A stretch of 64,000 nucleotides of DNA, taken from NCBI GenBank assembly GCA_015039365.1, contig WION01000014.1, positions 496,001 through 560,000 of the forward strand, given 5' to 3'. Positions 33,267 to 44,666 of the stretch are shown here, piece by piece (positions within the stretch are counted from its first letter, which is position 1; every line of letters begins with the position of its first letter). Made by a program: the position numbers and the translations under genes. The notes beneath the pieces were generated by a model. That model worked only from the letters and a program-made list of their open reading frames with translations. It was not told the DNA's origin and did not search any database. The stretch comes from Amanita rubescens. Taxonomy: Eukaryota; Basidiomycota; Agaricomycetes; Agaricales; Amanitaceae.

Positions 33267-35154
33267 TCATAATTCCCCGGAACATACTCCCTCAACCCAA
33301 CTCGGGTCGCTACGAACGGTTGTCAGGTTCTCGTATCCCGTGTTTTTGATTAGGACTACGTCTTCGATACGGATCCCGCCGACAGCTTCATACCTCTTTA
33401 GAACCTCGTGATCAATGTGACGGGATTCTCTAATCGGTGCAAGCAAGTGAGGCGAGAAATAGATCCCTGGTTCGACAGTCTGATGGGGGTTCAGTTGGAA
33501 ACAATACTTGGGAATCAGTGTATCCTGCTTACCACCACCATCCCTGCTTGGAGGGGAAGTCGTAGCCTGAGGTACGTGAAGAAACTCTCGTGTGAAATGG
33601 GGAACTTGGGTATAGTGGGATTATTCTGCGGCTGACTAGCTCCAGGAACGTCGTGCACGTCCATGCCCAGGGAGTGACCAACGCCATGAGGGAAGAAAGC
33701 GGAACTGACGCCGGATGCCAAGATGGCTTCTTCCGAATTCCAAGAACCAGATCCGGGAGAATTAGGGGTCTTAAAGATGCCAAGCCTTTGGAATCCTTTG
33801 ACGAGCGTGCGATGGCAAGTTAGCTGTACTTCGTCCCAGTGCAGACTAGCCCGAATAATATCGAATGATGCCTAATATCACAACGTGAAGCATGTTTCGT
33901 TACGACGAAAGCATGTATGCTCACCTTTTGCATCTCGAGTACCAACTCGTAGATCGCACGAGCTTCCGGGGAAAATTTCCCGCCATTTCCGACTGGCATC
34001 GTACGAGTGATATCAGAGGCGTAACAGTTCCATTCGCAGCCCGCGTCAATAAGCAAAACTTGAGGCAGCAGTTGTCTATCACCACCATGTGCGAGCTCGT
34101 CCGCGTTGTGATGGTCATGCGGCTTTACTGGGCCCCATGCAAATTCGCGATCATTGCAACAGTAATGAAGGGTAGATGCACGAGTTGATGCGGCGACAAT
34201 GGGCAGATAGGCTTGGTGCACAGCCCTAACAGTAACGAAATATCCGAGACGGATATAATAGTGGATCATATGGCGCGCTCACCCTTCTCTCCTGCATGAT
34301 GCAACAAACACGGCCTCCGCTTCGGCTTCCTTCTCGATCAGCCATTCGCCTGGGAGTAGCGGCCTGTCCACCCCGGCACCAGGACCTCTTTCAATCTTTC
34401 CCTTGACAGCTTTGCCGAGCACGCGCATCACGACTTCGTGTGCTCTTGAACTAATTTGATTCGCGTGTTTGATCAGACTGATTTCATCTTGGTCCTTGAT
34501 TAGCCTAGTGCACTGGAGTGCGGTGAGAAGGTACATGTCCGTAATCCCAAAGTCGGACCCTTTTTGTGACTTGAGAATAGGCTGAAGATATTCTTCGGGA
34601 AGATGCGGGTATTGCGGCATATCCCTTGGAAGTGTATGGACAAGGGCATCGGGCAGAGCTTTAATCAGCGCCTCGAACGTGGAAAGGAGTGAGCTCGTGT
34701 GTTTCACGGAAGTCACATCGTAAGTATTTGCTGCTTCTTCGAGTGAAGGCGGTGGCACGGACCACATGAGGTCAACGAGCCCCGCCTTGGGTATGAATAA
34801 ATCTAACGTGGGTTTATCCTCTCCCGGCCGGTACGCGGCTATCAGGTAAGATGATGGGACGTGGCATCCTGTGAGGTAGAAAAAATTAGATTCCTGGCGA
34901 AACAGCAATTCGCGATCTGTATCGTTTCGAAAACCGGTGACTTCCGCGGTGAGGATAATGATTTGAGGCTAGGGAAAGAAATCGTGTCATCATGACGGGC
35001 TGTGTGCATGCTGGCAGCTGTAACGCACCTTGGACCGCTCGCCGCTCGGGAGGATTTGTTTTAATGTGTCAAATGTCCTGAAGATATGGTTGCGTGCTAA
35101 GCGAGTTCAGTCAGGGAACCTTGAGATGTTGAGAGATTGACCTGGGTAAACCAT
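33267..35154 (-). CDS. Xaa-Pro aminopeptidase (aminopeptidase P, M24B family)
   Basis: This metallopeptidase releases an N-terminal residue next to proline. The start is the short first exon MVYP, then ARNHIFRTFDTLKQILPSGE, both required to reach the AMP-N fold (LLFRQESNFFYLTGC, AAYRPGEDKPTLDLFIPKAG). The catalytic pita-bread domain follows, with metal ligands visible: Asp residues in LIDAGCEWNCYASDITRTMP, His in FPHGVGHSLGMDVHD, Glu in VEPGIYFSP, and the final Glu in GGIRIEDVVL. The first His ligand segment reads LHYCCNDREFAWG, close to the usual THYxxN. It ends SWVEGVCSGEL and TGA. It is cytosolic, as no transit peptide is seen. The start codon lies 58 bp from that of RRP42 on the other strand, so the two share a promoter. 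Confidence 0.92.
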
Positions 35155-35212
35155 GGTTGTGTGTGAGTGAGCGGTTAGATAAGATCTAGAATCTGGATCT
35201 CACCTGACTTTC

Positions 35213-36373
35213 ATGGCATCAAGCTTAATATCACTCTCAAAGGCTGAAAAATCATTTATTCAAGCTGGTATACTCTCTAATCCGCCACTTCGAGCGGATG
35301 GGCGTTCTTTAAAAGTATACAGGAACGTAGAGCTCGAAACGGGAGTTGCGCCGCTCGCAAACGGCAGCGCAAGAATTAGGGTTGGAAGGGAAGGAGAAAA
35401 CACAGGAGGCGGAACAGAAGTCATTGCCGCATCAAAACTAGAAGTAGAAAATTTGGATGAGGACGGCGTTGAGGGCGGCAGAATGATCTGCACGGTATCC
35501 TGGTTAGTTCCTTCGCAAGTTTCTCTCAGGCAAACTTGTAGATGAAACTAGTTCTCCCGCTGCCTACCCCCAGCTCTCATCAAATGCTCTTGATGACTTG
35601 CAGCAAGATATGTCCATCACGGTCCACCAAATACTCGCTAACCGAACATTACACCCCAAGAACCTTCGTATACTACGCGGGAAAAAGTCATGGCTATTGC
35701 ATCTTGACATAGCGGTTCTCTCGGATGCAGGAAACATATATGACGTCATGTTTATGGCGGCGAGGGCTGCGCTGTGGGACACCAAGGTGCCAAGAACAAG
35801 AGGTGTAGAATATAAAGCGCCAAAAGGAGGGAAGGGCACTGTAGGATCTGACGCAATGGAAGTTGACGAAACCGTCAGCGGATTCGACACGCGCCAGCTT
35901 GCTAAAGCTACAGATTTTGAATTGCATGATTATTGGGATGAAGGGGAGGTGCTTGATGGGAGAGAACGGTGGCCTGTGTGCGTCACGCTGAACTTGGTAT
36001 GTTATTTTGGTTTTACATACTTCCTGTGCGTTGAGAAGGAGTAGGTTCCTCCTGCCCACTTTTTGGACGCAACATTACCGGAGGAAGCCGCTACGCCGCT
36101 TCAATCACTTCTTATATTTTCATTTCCGTCATCATCGACGTCGATACTCCAAGGAATTCGAATGCTTGGACCAGGAGAGCTAGATCTCCAAACTACTCAA
36201 GTGCTTATGCAGGTATTCCCAAGTTATTTATATACCGGTTCTCGATGATGATAATTCATCAGGAAGGTGAAAAATACGCTCGGGAGCTGTTTACTTCTGT
36301 TGATGCCAAGCTCAAGGAGGAAGACCTGAGGAGGAACCAAAAGGCGTATGCCAAATTTGCAAAAGCACGGTGA
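35213..36373 (+). CDS. RRP42: RNA exosome core subunit Rrp42
   Basis: This is one of the six RNase PH-like ring subunits of the exosome, which processes and degrades RNA in nucleus and cytoplasm. Exon 1 reads LSKAEKSFIQAGILSNPPLR followed by ADGRSLKVYRNVELETGVAP, the RNase PH-like start. The splice from TCCTG|GTTAGT restores CTVSCSPAAYPQLSS. Later RGKKSWLLHLDIAVLSDAGN and VYDVMFMAARAALWDTKVP-like sequence follow, then a last exon with EGEKYARELFTSVDAKLKEE, ending in KAYAKFAKAR. The catalytic residues of bacterial RNase PH are absent, as is normal for Rrp42. An Rrp42-specific insertion (KGGKGTVGSDAMEVDE) is present. It is divergent with the aminopeptidase gene. Confidence 0.9.
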
Positions 36374-36923
36374 AAAACATGTAACCTTAGTCATTGGAAT
36401 GAAGCACTGGCTGTCATCTGTCTATAAGTATTATAGTCAAGTTTCACCGTGGATGTATCAAGGCTGTGTCCTTTTTAAGTTTCATTGCCTCAGTAGTGTA
36501 TTTGGCTGTTCAGGCGGTGATCGGTTGATCGGTCCGCACGCATTACCAACTGTTACCGACCAATACATACCGCTACGTCGCGCTCAGCGATGAGCGCATA
36601 AAATGCAGCTCTGGTGTTGGATTGCCGAGTGAGAATGAGAATTATCTAGCATGGGAGCAAGTGCCTACATGTGCCTATGCACAGCATATTTTTGATGACC
36701 CTGTTTCAGTCACATCAGATAGGTTGCTAAGGTCACCTCAGCGTCATTACGCTATTATATGAATTAAGTCTTCGTGGGCGTGGCATCTGATTGTTATTCT
36801 TACCCGTCAAAAAGGCCGAACGTCTCTCTGCTCTCCCCCCGTCACCGGTGACCACCTACAGTCTGGTACTGTAAGAGCGCTCTTTCGTTCATCTTACGAC
36901 GCTCCTCTTCGTTCTCTATCGAT
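36374..36923. other. Intergenic, nothing recognised
   Basis: This contains the 3' UTR of RRP42 and the promoter of the next gene. A CT-rich stretch lies at 36826-36850 and the run cgctctttcgttcatctt at about 36878, a pyrimidine-rich core promoter as is common in agarics. Confidence 0.4.
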
Positions 36924-38129
36924 ATGGTTAGAAAACATCACCTCGAATTGGACAACTTGGATTCTCCCCTCGTTTCCCCCAGTCCCTTGACATCCGTGGG
37001 CGGTATACCTGGCAGCGCCATTGCAGAGAAAATTTTCAATGACCCTGATTCGTGGGATAACCCTCTGGAGCACCAGCTCGATGCCAGCGACCTGGAGATG
37101 GCCTGGTTGGCAGAGGAGGTCGAGAAGCTGAAAAGACTCTCGATGGACGCAAACGAGCGAGAGATTGTTCTGTCTATGGAGCAGAATGACCTAATACTCC
37201 GTGCGTTTCCTGATCACTACAAGGTTGCGCCGTTGCACGATGGCGTGGAGACTTTTGAAGGCTATAGCCTGGTTTATGAGGGGATCCAGCAGGATGTAAC
37301 AGGGCCTCTTCATATCTCACCACGGACGGGAACAGGAAAGAAGGGCGACATGCCAGATGGTTTTACGAAGATTTGGCAGGCGAAGGGTTTACGACCGCCA
37401 CCATCCCCTCTCAGCTTCTCTCCACCCTCATCATCAGACAGTTCCGTGGGATTCGAGATCCAATTGCATGGACCATCGCCTACGGAGGTGACGCCCCCTC
37501 CCAAGGTTGCTTCAGCCTCGACGACATGGAGTTTCCTGGAATGGTACGGAATTCATCCGGAATCCCCCGGCAAACCACAAGTCAAATCTGCGGTCATCCA
37601 ACAAAGAAAACCGCGGCCGCGGGGCATCCTGCAAGGCTCAACAACGCCATCGATTCCAGCCATTTCCCGGCCGCCCACATCCCCGCCCAAAGTTCCCCTT
37701 CCCCCAATTCCAACGCAGTCGGCGAGAATACCGGCCGCTGACCGTCCCTCGTCAGCCGTTCGTCGATTACCTGCCGTACCACCCTCATCTGAAGCACCTA
37801 AGACGGGCGTGCCATTCCCAAACATCTCAACATCCCTTCGCCCGTCTCTAGCGCCATCCATCAATGTACGACGCCCATCTGAGCCTACGCAGGCCACGCA
37901 GTCAGCTAGGCCGCCCATGCAGCGTCGACCATCAGAACCATGGTCAACATTACCATCCGATACAACCTCCTTTTCATTGCGAGCACTTGCCATCCGTTCA
38001 CCACCACCGGCAGGACCTCGTCCAAAGGGCTTTGCTCAGCGCGAGCGGGAGTCTTCTCATTCGAGCAGAGCATCAAGCCGAAGTCCGCCCCGGACGTTGG
38101 CACCGCGTCCTCCAGCATTGAATCTTTGA
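36924..38129 (+). CDS. Hypothetical disordered Pro/Ser-rich protein (401 aa, single exon)
   Basis: An intronless 401-codon frame starts MVRKHHLELDNLDSPLVSPS. Residues about 40-90 form a helical, acidic stretch (DASDLEMAWLAEEVEKLKRL, SMEQNDLILRAFPDHYK). The remainder is proline-rich with PxxP and SP motifs (VPLPPIPTQSARIP, RRPSEPTQATQ) and ends in RTLAPRPPALNL. There is no signal peptide or membrane helix. A repeated RRPSEP motif occurs twice (about residues 320 and 336). The length and codon texture make the gene certain. The product may be an SH3- or WW-binding adaptor, but that is inference. Confidence 0.8.
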   Translation: MVRKHHLELDNLDSPLVSPSPLTSVGGIPGSAIAEKIFNDPDSWDNPLEHQLDASDLEMAWLAEEVEKLKRLSMDANEREIVLSMEQNDLILRAFPDHYKVAPLHDGVETFEGYSLVYEGIQQDVTGPLHISPRTGTGKKGDMPDGFTKIWQAKGLRPPPSPLSFSPPSSSDSSVGFEIQLHGPSPTEVTPPPKVASASTTWSFLEWYGIHPESPGKPQVKSAVIQQRKPRPRGILQGSTTPSIPAISRPPTSPPKVPLPPIPTQSARIPAADRPSSAVRRLPAVPPSSEAPKTGVPFPNISTSLRPSLAPSINVRRPSEPTQATQSARPPMQRRPSEPWSTLPSDTTSFSLRALAIRSPPPAGPRPKGFAQRERESSHSSRASSRSPPRTLAPRPPALNL

Positions 38130-38896
38130 TTTGACGAATCCCTTCTTATTATGGTGTTGTTGTAGGATGACTGTTCTTCATATGTCACTTCTTCGTCGTT
38201 CGTTCTTATCGATTATCTTATCAGTTTAACACAACTGCCGTCATGTAATTCGAGCACTTTCTTTCATTGTAAACCACACACGCATGTTTTTTAACGGACT
38301 TTTGTGCGCAAGTATTAATACACAATTAGGTCGCACATAATTAATTATGGCTTTTTCTGATTCTGTAGATAAACCGTATTGGTTCAGCGCTTCTCAACCA
38401 TCAATTAATGACGTAGATCGAGGTACAAACGGGATGATTGGACAATTTGGAAATATTCTGTCACCCAAATATCGTGGCGTTCACAGCGCGAGAAAACCGA
38501 CAAGAGCTTTACGGCGACGCAGCACATTCGGTGTCACTCGTGAGTCCGAGTTGCCACATACTTATTGTGCTTTCTGCAGCACGAAACTTTGGGTCTGGGT
38601 GCCTCCAGGACTCCTCTGCCACCTGAAACGTTAATGTTCCATGCAAATGTCGTTGCTTTCATCGTCATCAACAAGTCGGAAAACGACCAAGAACGCTGTC
38701 GTTGTGGACATATGAATGCCTTTCAACACTGGATCATCAGAATCGTCATTGCAATATAAACAGCATTCCAACATTCAATATTCAATGATCGACATCACAT
38801 TACTATAAGTAGCGTACTTATCTAAGACATCTCATATATAATCATTATCTATCACGGGCACAATCGCCCCCATTACTCGCCAATCTACACTATCAG
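38130..38896. other. Intergenic; one weak plus-strand frame
   Basis: A 95-codon frame from the ATG at 38347 (MAFSDSVDKPYWFSASQPSI) is open but has no recognisable features. It may be the first exon of the gene at 38.9 kb, although no splice linking them was found. Confidence 0.3.
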
Positions 38897-39924
38897 AATA
38901 CGAGCTGGGACCTTCTTGTTCGCTGGAGGGCGGGGCATCCCCCTTTACCCTTGGCAAGTACATTCTTGTCAGGATTCCCCAAGAGATTAAGGTAGATGGA
39001 TATGTTGACAACGAAGCGACCGCCCGCGGAACGGATCTCCCACCTACTTCCAATGGAACAAGTCCTCAGCACTTCGCGTTCATCCGTCAAACGTACCTCA
39101 AGCCGGATGATTCTTGGATACTTGAAGTCTACCCTGTGGTTTTTTTCACCAGGAGTGGCGGAGCTGTTCAAGGTTACAGACAACTGACCGACGCTGGTAA
39201 AGCAGCACTTCTCCCACTCCCAAATTTGTCATTGCGACACCCTACGCCCGCTCCTTTTGGAACACCGCTTAATTTCGGAACCTGGTCAACCTTTAGAGAT
39301 TCATTCCTTCTTGTCATTCCTATTCGGTTCGAAATGCAGAGGCAGAGACCGGCGAGTCTTTCATTTGATCACTGGCAGTTTTTTGATTGCTGTTGAATCT
39401 AGTTTAAACGAATGATCCCTCCTCTTGTCATGTCTGCCCTGGACTTGGCCCGCATTGATCGATACCGAGGATACATACTCTCTAACATACAGACCCACAT
39501 TCATGGCAACCAATCTCATCCTCCTCCCAATGGTGGGAGCGGAGATGATCAAAGAAGTTCTCATGATCAGCATGGACGAACTGGAGATGGAGGTGGACCG
39601 GCGGCTTCCAGAACAACATCGGCAACCAGCCCCCCGACCATCATCGGTGATGGGGGGGGAGAGAATGTAGACGGGGCGGAGCCAAAGAAATATTCCGTCA
39701 ACTCATTCCACGGTCTCCTGGTTCTCGAAGGTGTCGATGAGGATGCAGAGGACGCCGATGCGACCATGCGAGATGAACTGATCTTGATGGCGCGCTGCAG
39801 TCCAATATGGGAGGAAGAGCTCAGAAGATACTTAGAAAGAGAGGACAGGGAGAGAAAACAAATGCAGAATGAGCGTGCGGAGAGATTGGCCCGCTGGCGT
39901 GAAGGCATACCTGAAGGCTATTGA
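38897..39924 (+). CDS. Hypothetical protein, 5' end not resolved
   Basis: A long frame after an AG at 38896 reads YILVRIPQEIKVDGYVDNEA, then IRQTYLKPDDSWILEVYPVV and FGTPLNFGTWSTFRDSFLLV. The second exon, from about 39403, reads LARIDRYRGYILSNIQTHIH, a Gly/Ser/Asp-rich stretch, then NSFHGLLVLEGVDEDAEDAD and a charged tail ERKQMQNERAERLARWREGI, with stop at 39924. The join needs a GC donor (CCG|GCGAGT) with acceptor CTAG at 39402, or a weaker GT donor. No in-frame ATG occurs before the first block, so an upstream exon exists or the model is incomplete. The family is not recognised. Confidence 0.55.
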
Positions 39925-40344
39925 AAGGTAGGAGGTTGACGGCAACAAGGCTCTTACCGCTCCCAACTCTTTCGACCTAGAGGGTTGCGCCTATTACAGC
40001 CTTTGTTACATTCTACGTTCTTCACTTAATTATGCATTAATTATGGCTATAATAAAATGATTTGTAATGTTATACATTTCTATGCGCCGTCTTCTTCCTT
40101 CTGATGCAGGTTAATATACAAACTAAGCGACCTTTGCTGTATTTTCTCTGTTCGTATCGACTATGTAACCTTGAGAGCCTTCGTACGTGAGCTTCGCTAT
40201 ATGCACTCCCGGCGGCGGCGGCGGCCACCACGACTCCTTTCCAGACAAGAAGCTGCATAGTTCGCGCCGACCTCGACTGCATGTAAACACGTGCCACGGC
40301 ATTCCTTCACTGGCATTTCAAAAGGAGATTCTTCTGACAAGCGT

Positions 40345-40700
40345 TCAAGAGGCCGCATATGCTTCTTGTCCGCTCTGCGTCACTCGATGGCATGACAATA
40401 CGGAGCAGGGTCGCAAACTCAGCTTCCGCAATGTTTGCTGAGATATCATACTCTTCCGGAGAGGCACCACGAACGGATATCGATTGTAGCAGTCAACAGC
40501 AAATCGTGCGTCTTTGACCTTTTTCTTTAACCCTTCGACGACATCCTCCTGGGTGTTAGCTAGTTTCGAGTTTCTTCGCAGCAGGATGTCATGCTTCATA
40601 AAGGGACCGCAATGTACTAACGTACCATGGTCACACGATTTTGACGTTGCACTAGTGACAGTGCATTCCAAGCATTGTGCGGTGTGGATGGACTACTGAT
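40345..40700 (-). pseudogene. Coding-like remnant in two frames
   Basis: On the minus strand one frame reads RRNSKLANTQEDVVEGLKKK and VKDARFAVDCYNRYPF. A second frame, overlapping its end, reads RGASPEEYDISANIAEAEFA and SSDAERTRSICGLLNACQKN and stops near 40323. The two halves look like one protein broken by a frameshift, as no intron of normal size fits between them. The family is not recognised. Confidence 0.3.
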
Positions 40701-41316
40701 AGAAATGGCTTTTTAATTAGATTTTTTTTGAAGGTGGAGAATTGAAGGAAAAAAACCACAGCACCCAGGATTCCCGCGTGGTCCCCCACCGTGGTACTAA
40801 CTAGGCGGCACTCTGGTTGACTGCGCAGATCAGACGGGATGCGGTGCTTTCAGAGTCCTATGGCCGTGGATATTCACAAGGATTCTAGACATCTTATAAA
40901 CCCTTTGCTTGGTTGCTATCGATGCTGTCATGTTCGTGCTTGGCACAATGTCACAACGGCGTTATCTCTGTTTGACATGGTGATATTGATCAGGGACTAA
41001 GACGCCGTTTCGACGCCGCTGACGAAGACAGTTAGGTGCATTGGAGACGAGTGTAGGAATAACAGGAACGAACTTGAGGCTGGGCTTAATATTAGCAATA
41101 ACCTGTGAAGCTTGAAGACTGAAAGCTACCAATATATAAAACTTCGGCTCACTGCCTCAACATCAACGCCATCTGAAGAACATCAACGAATACCTGAATT
41201 CCATGCAGCATATAATGTCATAATGGTAAAACAGGTTCAAGAAAGACAATAACGGATATCAAAATGGTCCAACCGCAACATCCACCAGCTATTTCTCTGA
41301 CTGCCCCACGCACCAA
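40701..41316. other. Intergenic, nothing recognised
   Basis: No exon, tRNA or repeat was seen. An A/T-homopolymer stretch lies at 40720-40755. The last part contains the 3' UTR of the Mam3-like gene. Confidence 0.4.
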
Positions 41317-44300
41317 TTATTCTGCCGCAAATCTATCCCGTGACTCTTCCATTGGCAGCTCACTAGTTCTCATCAAGTCCGTAGAGCCTAGTCGACTACT
41401 CTTGAACCTCGTCCCCTTTGCTTTCGAGCCTGGCGCGCTACTGGGTCTTGGGATAGTGGGAACCACACTATTACCAGTCGTAGAGGACAGAGCCATAGAC
41501 AGAGTAGGGTCAGGGAGGCGAGCACGAGTAGTGATCCCGGATGTGCTTCCAGTAGTTCCCTGCACAGGGGTTGAGCCGTACGAATGTATCCTTCTTTTCC
41601 TGTCAAGTAAAATCGCCTCTAGAGATGACGCGGGAGTGGGAGCGTAGAGCGGGGTAGCGTGTGCACTGGTGCCAAACGTTACGGCCGACGGGGATATAGT
41701 CTTGACAGTTTCATTTGTGGTGGTTACGGTCGCATTCTCAGCATTGTTACAAGACATTGGCCCGTCTTGTCCAGTCAACTCTGCCCTAGATGGTGGTCTA
41801 CTTCGCGTCTTGCCCGCTAAGTGCAACACCACCTTCTGCGGCGTAGGAAGAACGTCATCAACCTTGAAATTAACGTTGTCCTCTGATAAAGCAGCGTTCG
41901 ATTTGACAGGAACTTGCGCGATCTCTTTTCCAAGATGATTACAGTTGATTCGAGCATCGCCGTCTCCGGGAACAGGAGGCGCACTATGGGATCTCAGAGC
42001 AAAAATATCAAATCCTTTTAAAGGTTTAGGTATCTGTAGGCCGCCAAGTGACATTCGACCGGACGTGACTGGTAGACTACCATCAGGACCAAGAGATGTT
42101 TGTAGCTCGCTATTCGCAGAGTCGTAAGCATTCGGTACTTTCGATTGATCCTCTGGCCTTGCAGGAACATGTAAATGTGGAAGCTCATAAGGGTCACCGC
42201 GGGCGCCTTGCACGTCGAATTCGTCGTAAATCTCTTCCCCAATAAGCTCTACCAACAGTTCATGTCAGGCTATGCTTTGCAAAGCGAGAATTCACTTGCC
42301 TTCCAGAACGTCTTCGAGCGTAATAATTCCCAATGGCATCACTGCAGGGTCGAAATTCTTGAGAAACTGCATAGGACAATCAGCAACTCGAAGAAAGATG
42401 TGCGAATTCACAAGTACCTGCGCAGCCCCTGCCTTGCTGAGCACCGCGTCCGCAGGCATGTTCTGCTCAAGCTGAGGCAAAGAGATCATTCCGATCCCCG
42501 TCATAGTTTTCAGAGGTAGATTCAATCCTGCGCGTTTTCGGTCGGTATTACATTCAACCCCCGCATTTGAACTGCCTTCGATCTGTGCAGTGAGCATTAC
42601 TCCTTTGTCCGTTCGCTCGGAGGTTACATCTTTCATGATATCATCAGCAGGGGTCAAACTGCCGGCTTCCAAAGCGCTGGCTTTGTCAAAAATGCCTTCC
42701 CTGTCCCTGAGCGTGGTTTCCCCGTCTTCTGATGACGCGTCTTCGTTCGATTTACCTTTGCTTCCTCGCTTTTTGCGGAATCTATATTTTGTTCGCAATC
42801 GGACGCCGTCAGCGCCATTTCCAGTCGAGTCTTCCTCGGAAGAATCCGAACGTGAGTCATCCGAGTCTCCAATGCCCACTTTGCCAAGAAGGCGTTGAGT
42901 CAAACCGCGCTTGACCACCTCCTTTACGCTTGCGGCCTATGGCACCATGTAAGAAGACTAATTACGTGGGATCTTAAAATCTACCTTCTCCATACTAAAG
43001 CGACTGACAATTGCCATGTGACTTCGGCCCTCTTGGAACCTGTCTAGGATGTGGAGAAGAGATTCATTGTTCGGTACGAAAGGAACTATATTTAACGGGA
43101 TTTTGCGTAATGGTGTGGCGTCTGTGAACTTGTTTAGTTCTCATAATGGGCCAGAACATTCTGCGTTCTCACCCTTGGGATCCAACATAACACAATTCTT
43201 GACAAGAAGGATTCCCAGTATTCTTTTGACCCTTTGCGTTCGTTCGCCGCCTTCTGTAGAACTAGAATACCCAGGTATATCTATTTCCTCGTATACCGGC
43301 ACTCGACTATGACCCGTTTCGCAAATCTTTTTCATAAGGTCATAATCAAGTCGCGAATCGATGGATAACATAAAAACGTCTTCTATGGGTGTCATAGCCT
43401 CGAAGCAGTGTTATGGTTCATAATAATGACAAAAAACAGTGCTCACCTGCTTCACAACCTTTTCTTGCAGGTCAAGTGTAGCTCCGATGATGGCAACGGT
43501 GTCCATCTTCAAATCTCCTCCGTGAGCAGCGTGCGCAGAATGCATCGCGATTAGCTCTTTCAGTTCTGCGGTGGATGGTCCAATTATCTAATATAGCATA
43601 AACACCGTCTACTGACCTGCGCGGCGATAGATGATGCCATGGTGTGAACCAAGAACGAACTCCAATAGTTTAGCCACTGGCCAAGCGATTATGCCCTTCG
43701 TAGCACTGGATCAAAACCAACTCGGATAAATAATCGTGTTCATACCAGAGCATATATTAAACACTGTGTGAACCCTGCCATCTTTGCCCCGAGATAGAGT
43801 CCATGGCGAGTGAACAAGGACTGTGGTATGATTTCCGAGAAGCTATGTGGGCATTATAAGTAACACATCCCTCGGCAACAGTTTATATAGATCGCAAAAG
43901 AGCGTTGGACCCGGGTAACGTAATAGCCCCGCCACGCGTCTGGTCTGACGCGTGACGTCAGTACTCCACAGCCAGAGAAAGGGGCGCCATCACTATTATT
44001 CGAGTTGTAAACGCTCTGGCCTTCAGACTGGACATGCCACAAGAATTTCAGGGCTCTCGCCGAAGAATCCCGAAGAAGCACGTCCCAGTAATAGAACGTG
44101 TACTTGCTCCGAAGCATCAAATCTTGGTAATACACTCACATGACAATGAGAACCGTACTGACTACCACGCTCTGGACCCCTCCCCCGAGGACGGGGGAGG
44201 AGATGACTGGCAATGTTTCATTGACAATCATATTGGCGAGAAGCAGAGTAACAAGCAGGAGGTGCCCGTTCTTCCTGATAGGCTTGATCTTGTTCGCATA

Positions 44301-44666
44301 CTTTCGCTGGTCGCTATAGGTAATTGCATCAGAGGTGCGATTTGTAGCGCACATACGAAATACCCACGGCGTTCCACTGATACTAAGTACATTGAGCTGC
44401 GTTTCATCCAAGCTCATATAACCCAATGTCAAACCGGCAAACAAACCCGACAACAAGACAAGAACAGGAATGAGGATTGGGAAGATAATGTTGCGTACGC
44501 CGGCGGGACCACTACCACGTCTGACAAGGACATTGCCGGTTGGTTGGCTGAGAGCCCGAGGGTTGGAAGGAAGAAGGCACGGCACATAGTAGGAAACGAC
44601 GTTGACTAGGGTGTTCAACAGGCGAGATGGATGAGCGTTTCTGGGCGATGTAGGGACAGGTATCAT
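41317..44666 (-). CDS. MAM3: Mam3/CNNM-type membrane protein with DUF21 and CBS domains
   Basis: This is a vacuolar or plasma-membrane CNNM-family protein, linked in yeast and animals to divalent metal homeostasis. The N-terminal part has transmembrane helices and the DUF21 signature: IIFPILIPVLVLLSGLFAGL, TLGYMSLDETQLNVLSISGT, HLLLVTLLLANMIVNETLPV, then FSEIIPQSLFTRHGLYLGAK after a 297-nt intron (43843-44139). The CBS pair follows (MTPIEDVFMLSIDSRLDYDL, ETGHSRVPVYEEIDIPGY, then MPLGIITLEDVLEELIGEEI), with a Ser/Asp-rich insertion of about 120 residues inside the second CBS. The C-terminal 280 residues are disordered. The start at 44666 (MIPVPTSPRNAHPS) was chosen over the in-frame ATG at 44780, which would add an odd basic segment. 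Confidence 0.88.

Noticed and set aside
43854..44135. Minus-strand 93-codon frame inside the Mam3-like gene
   Set aside because: It lies inside a 297-nt intron; splicing around it restores the conserved FSEIIPQS motif.
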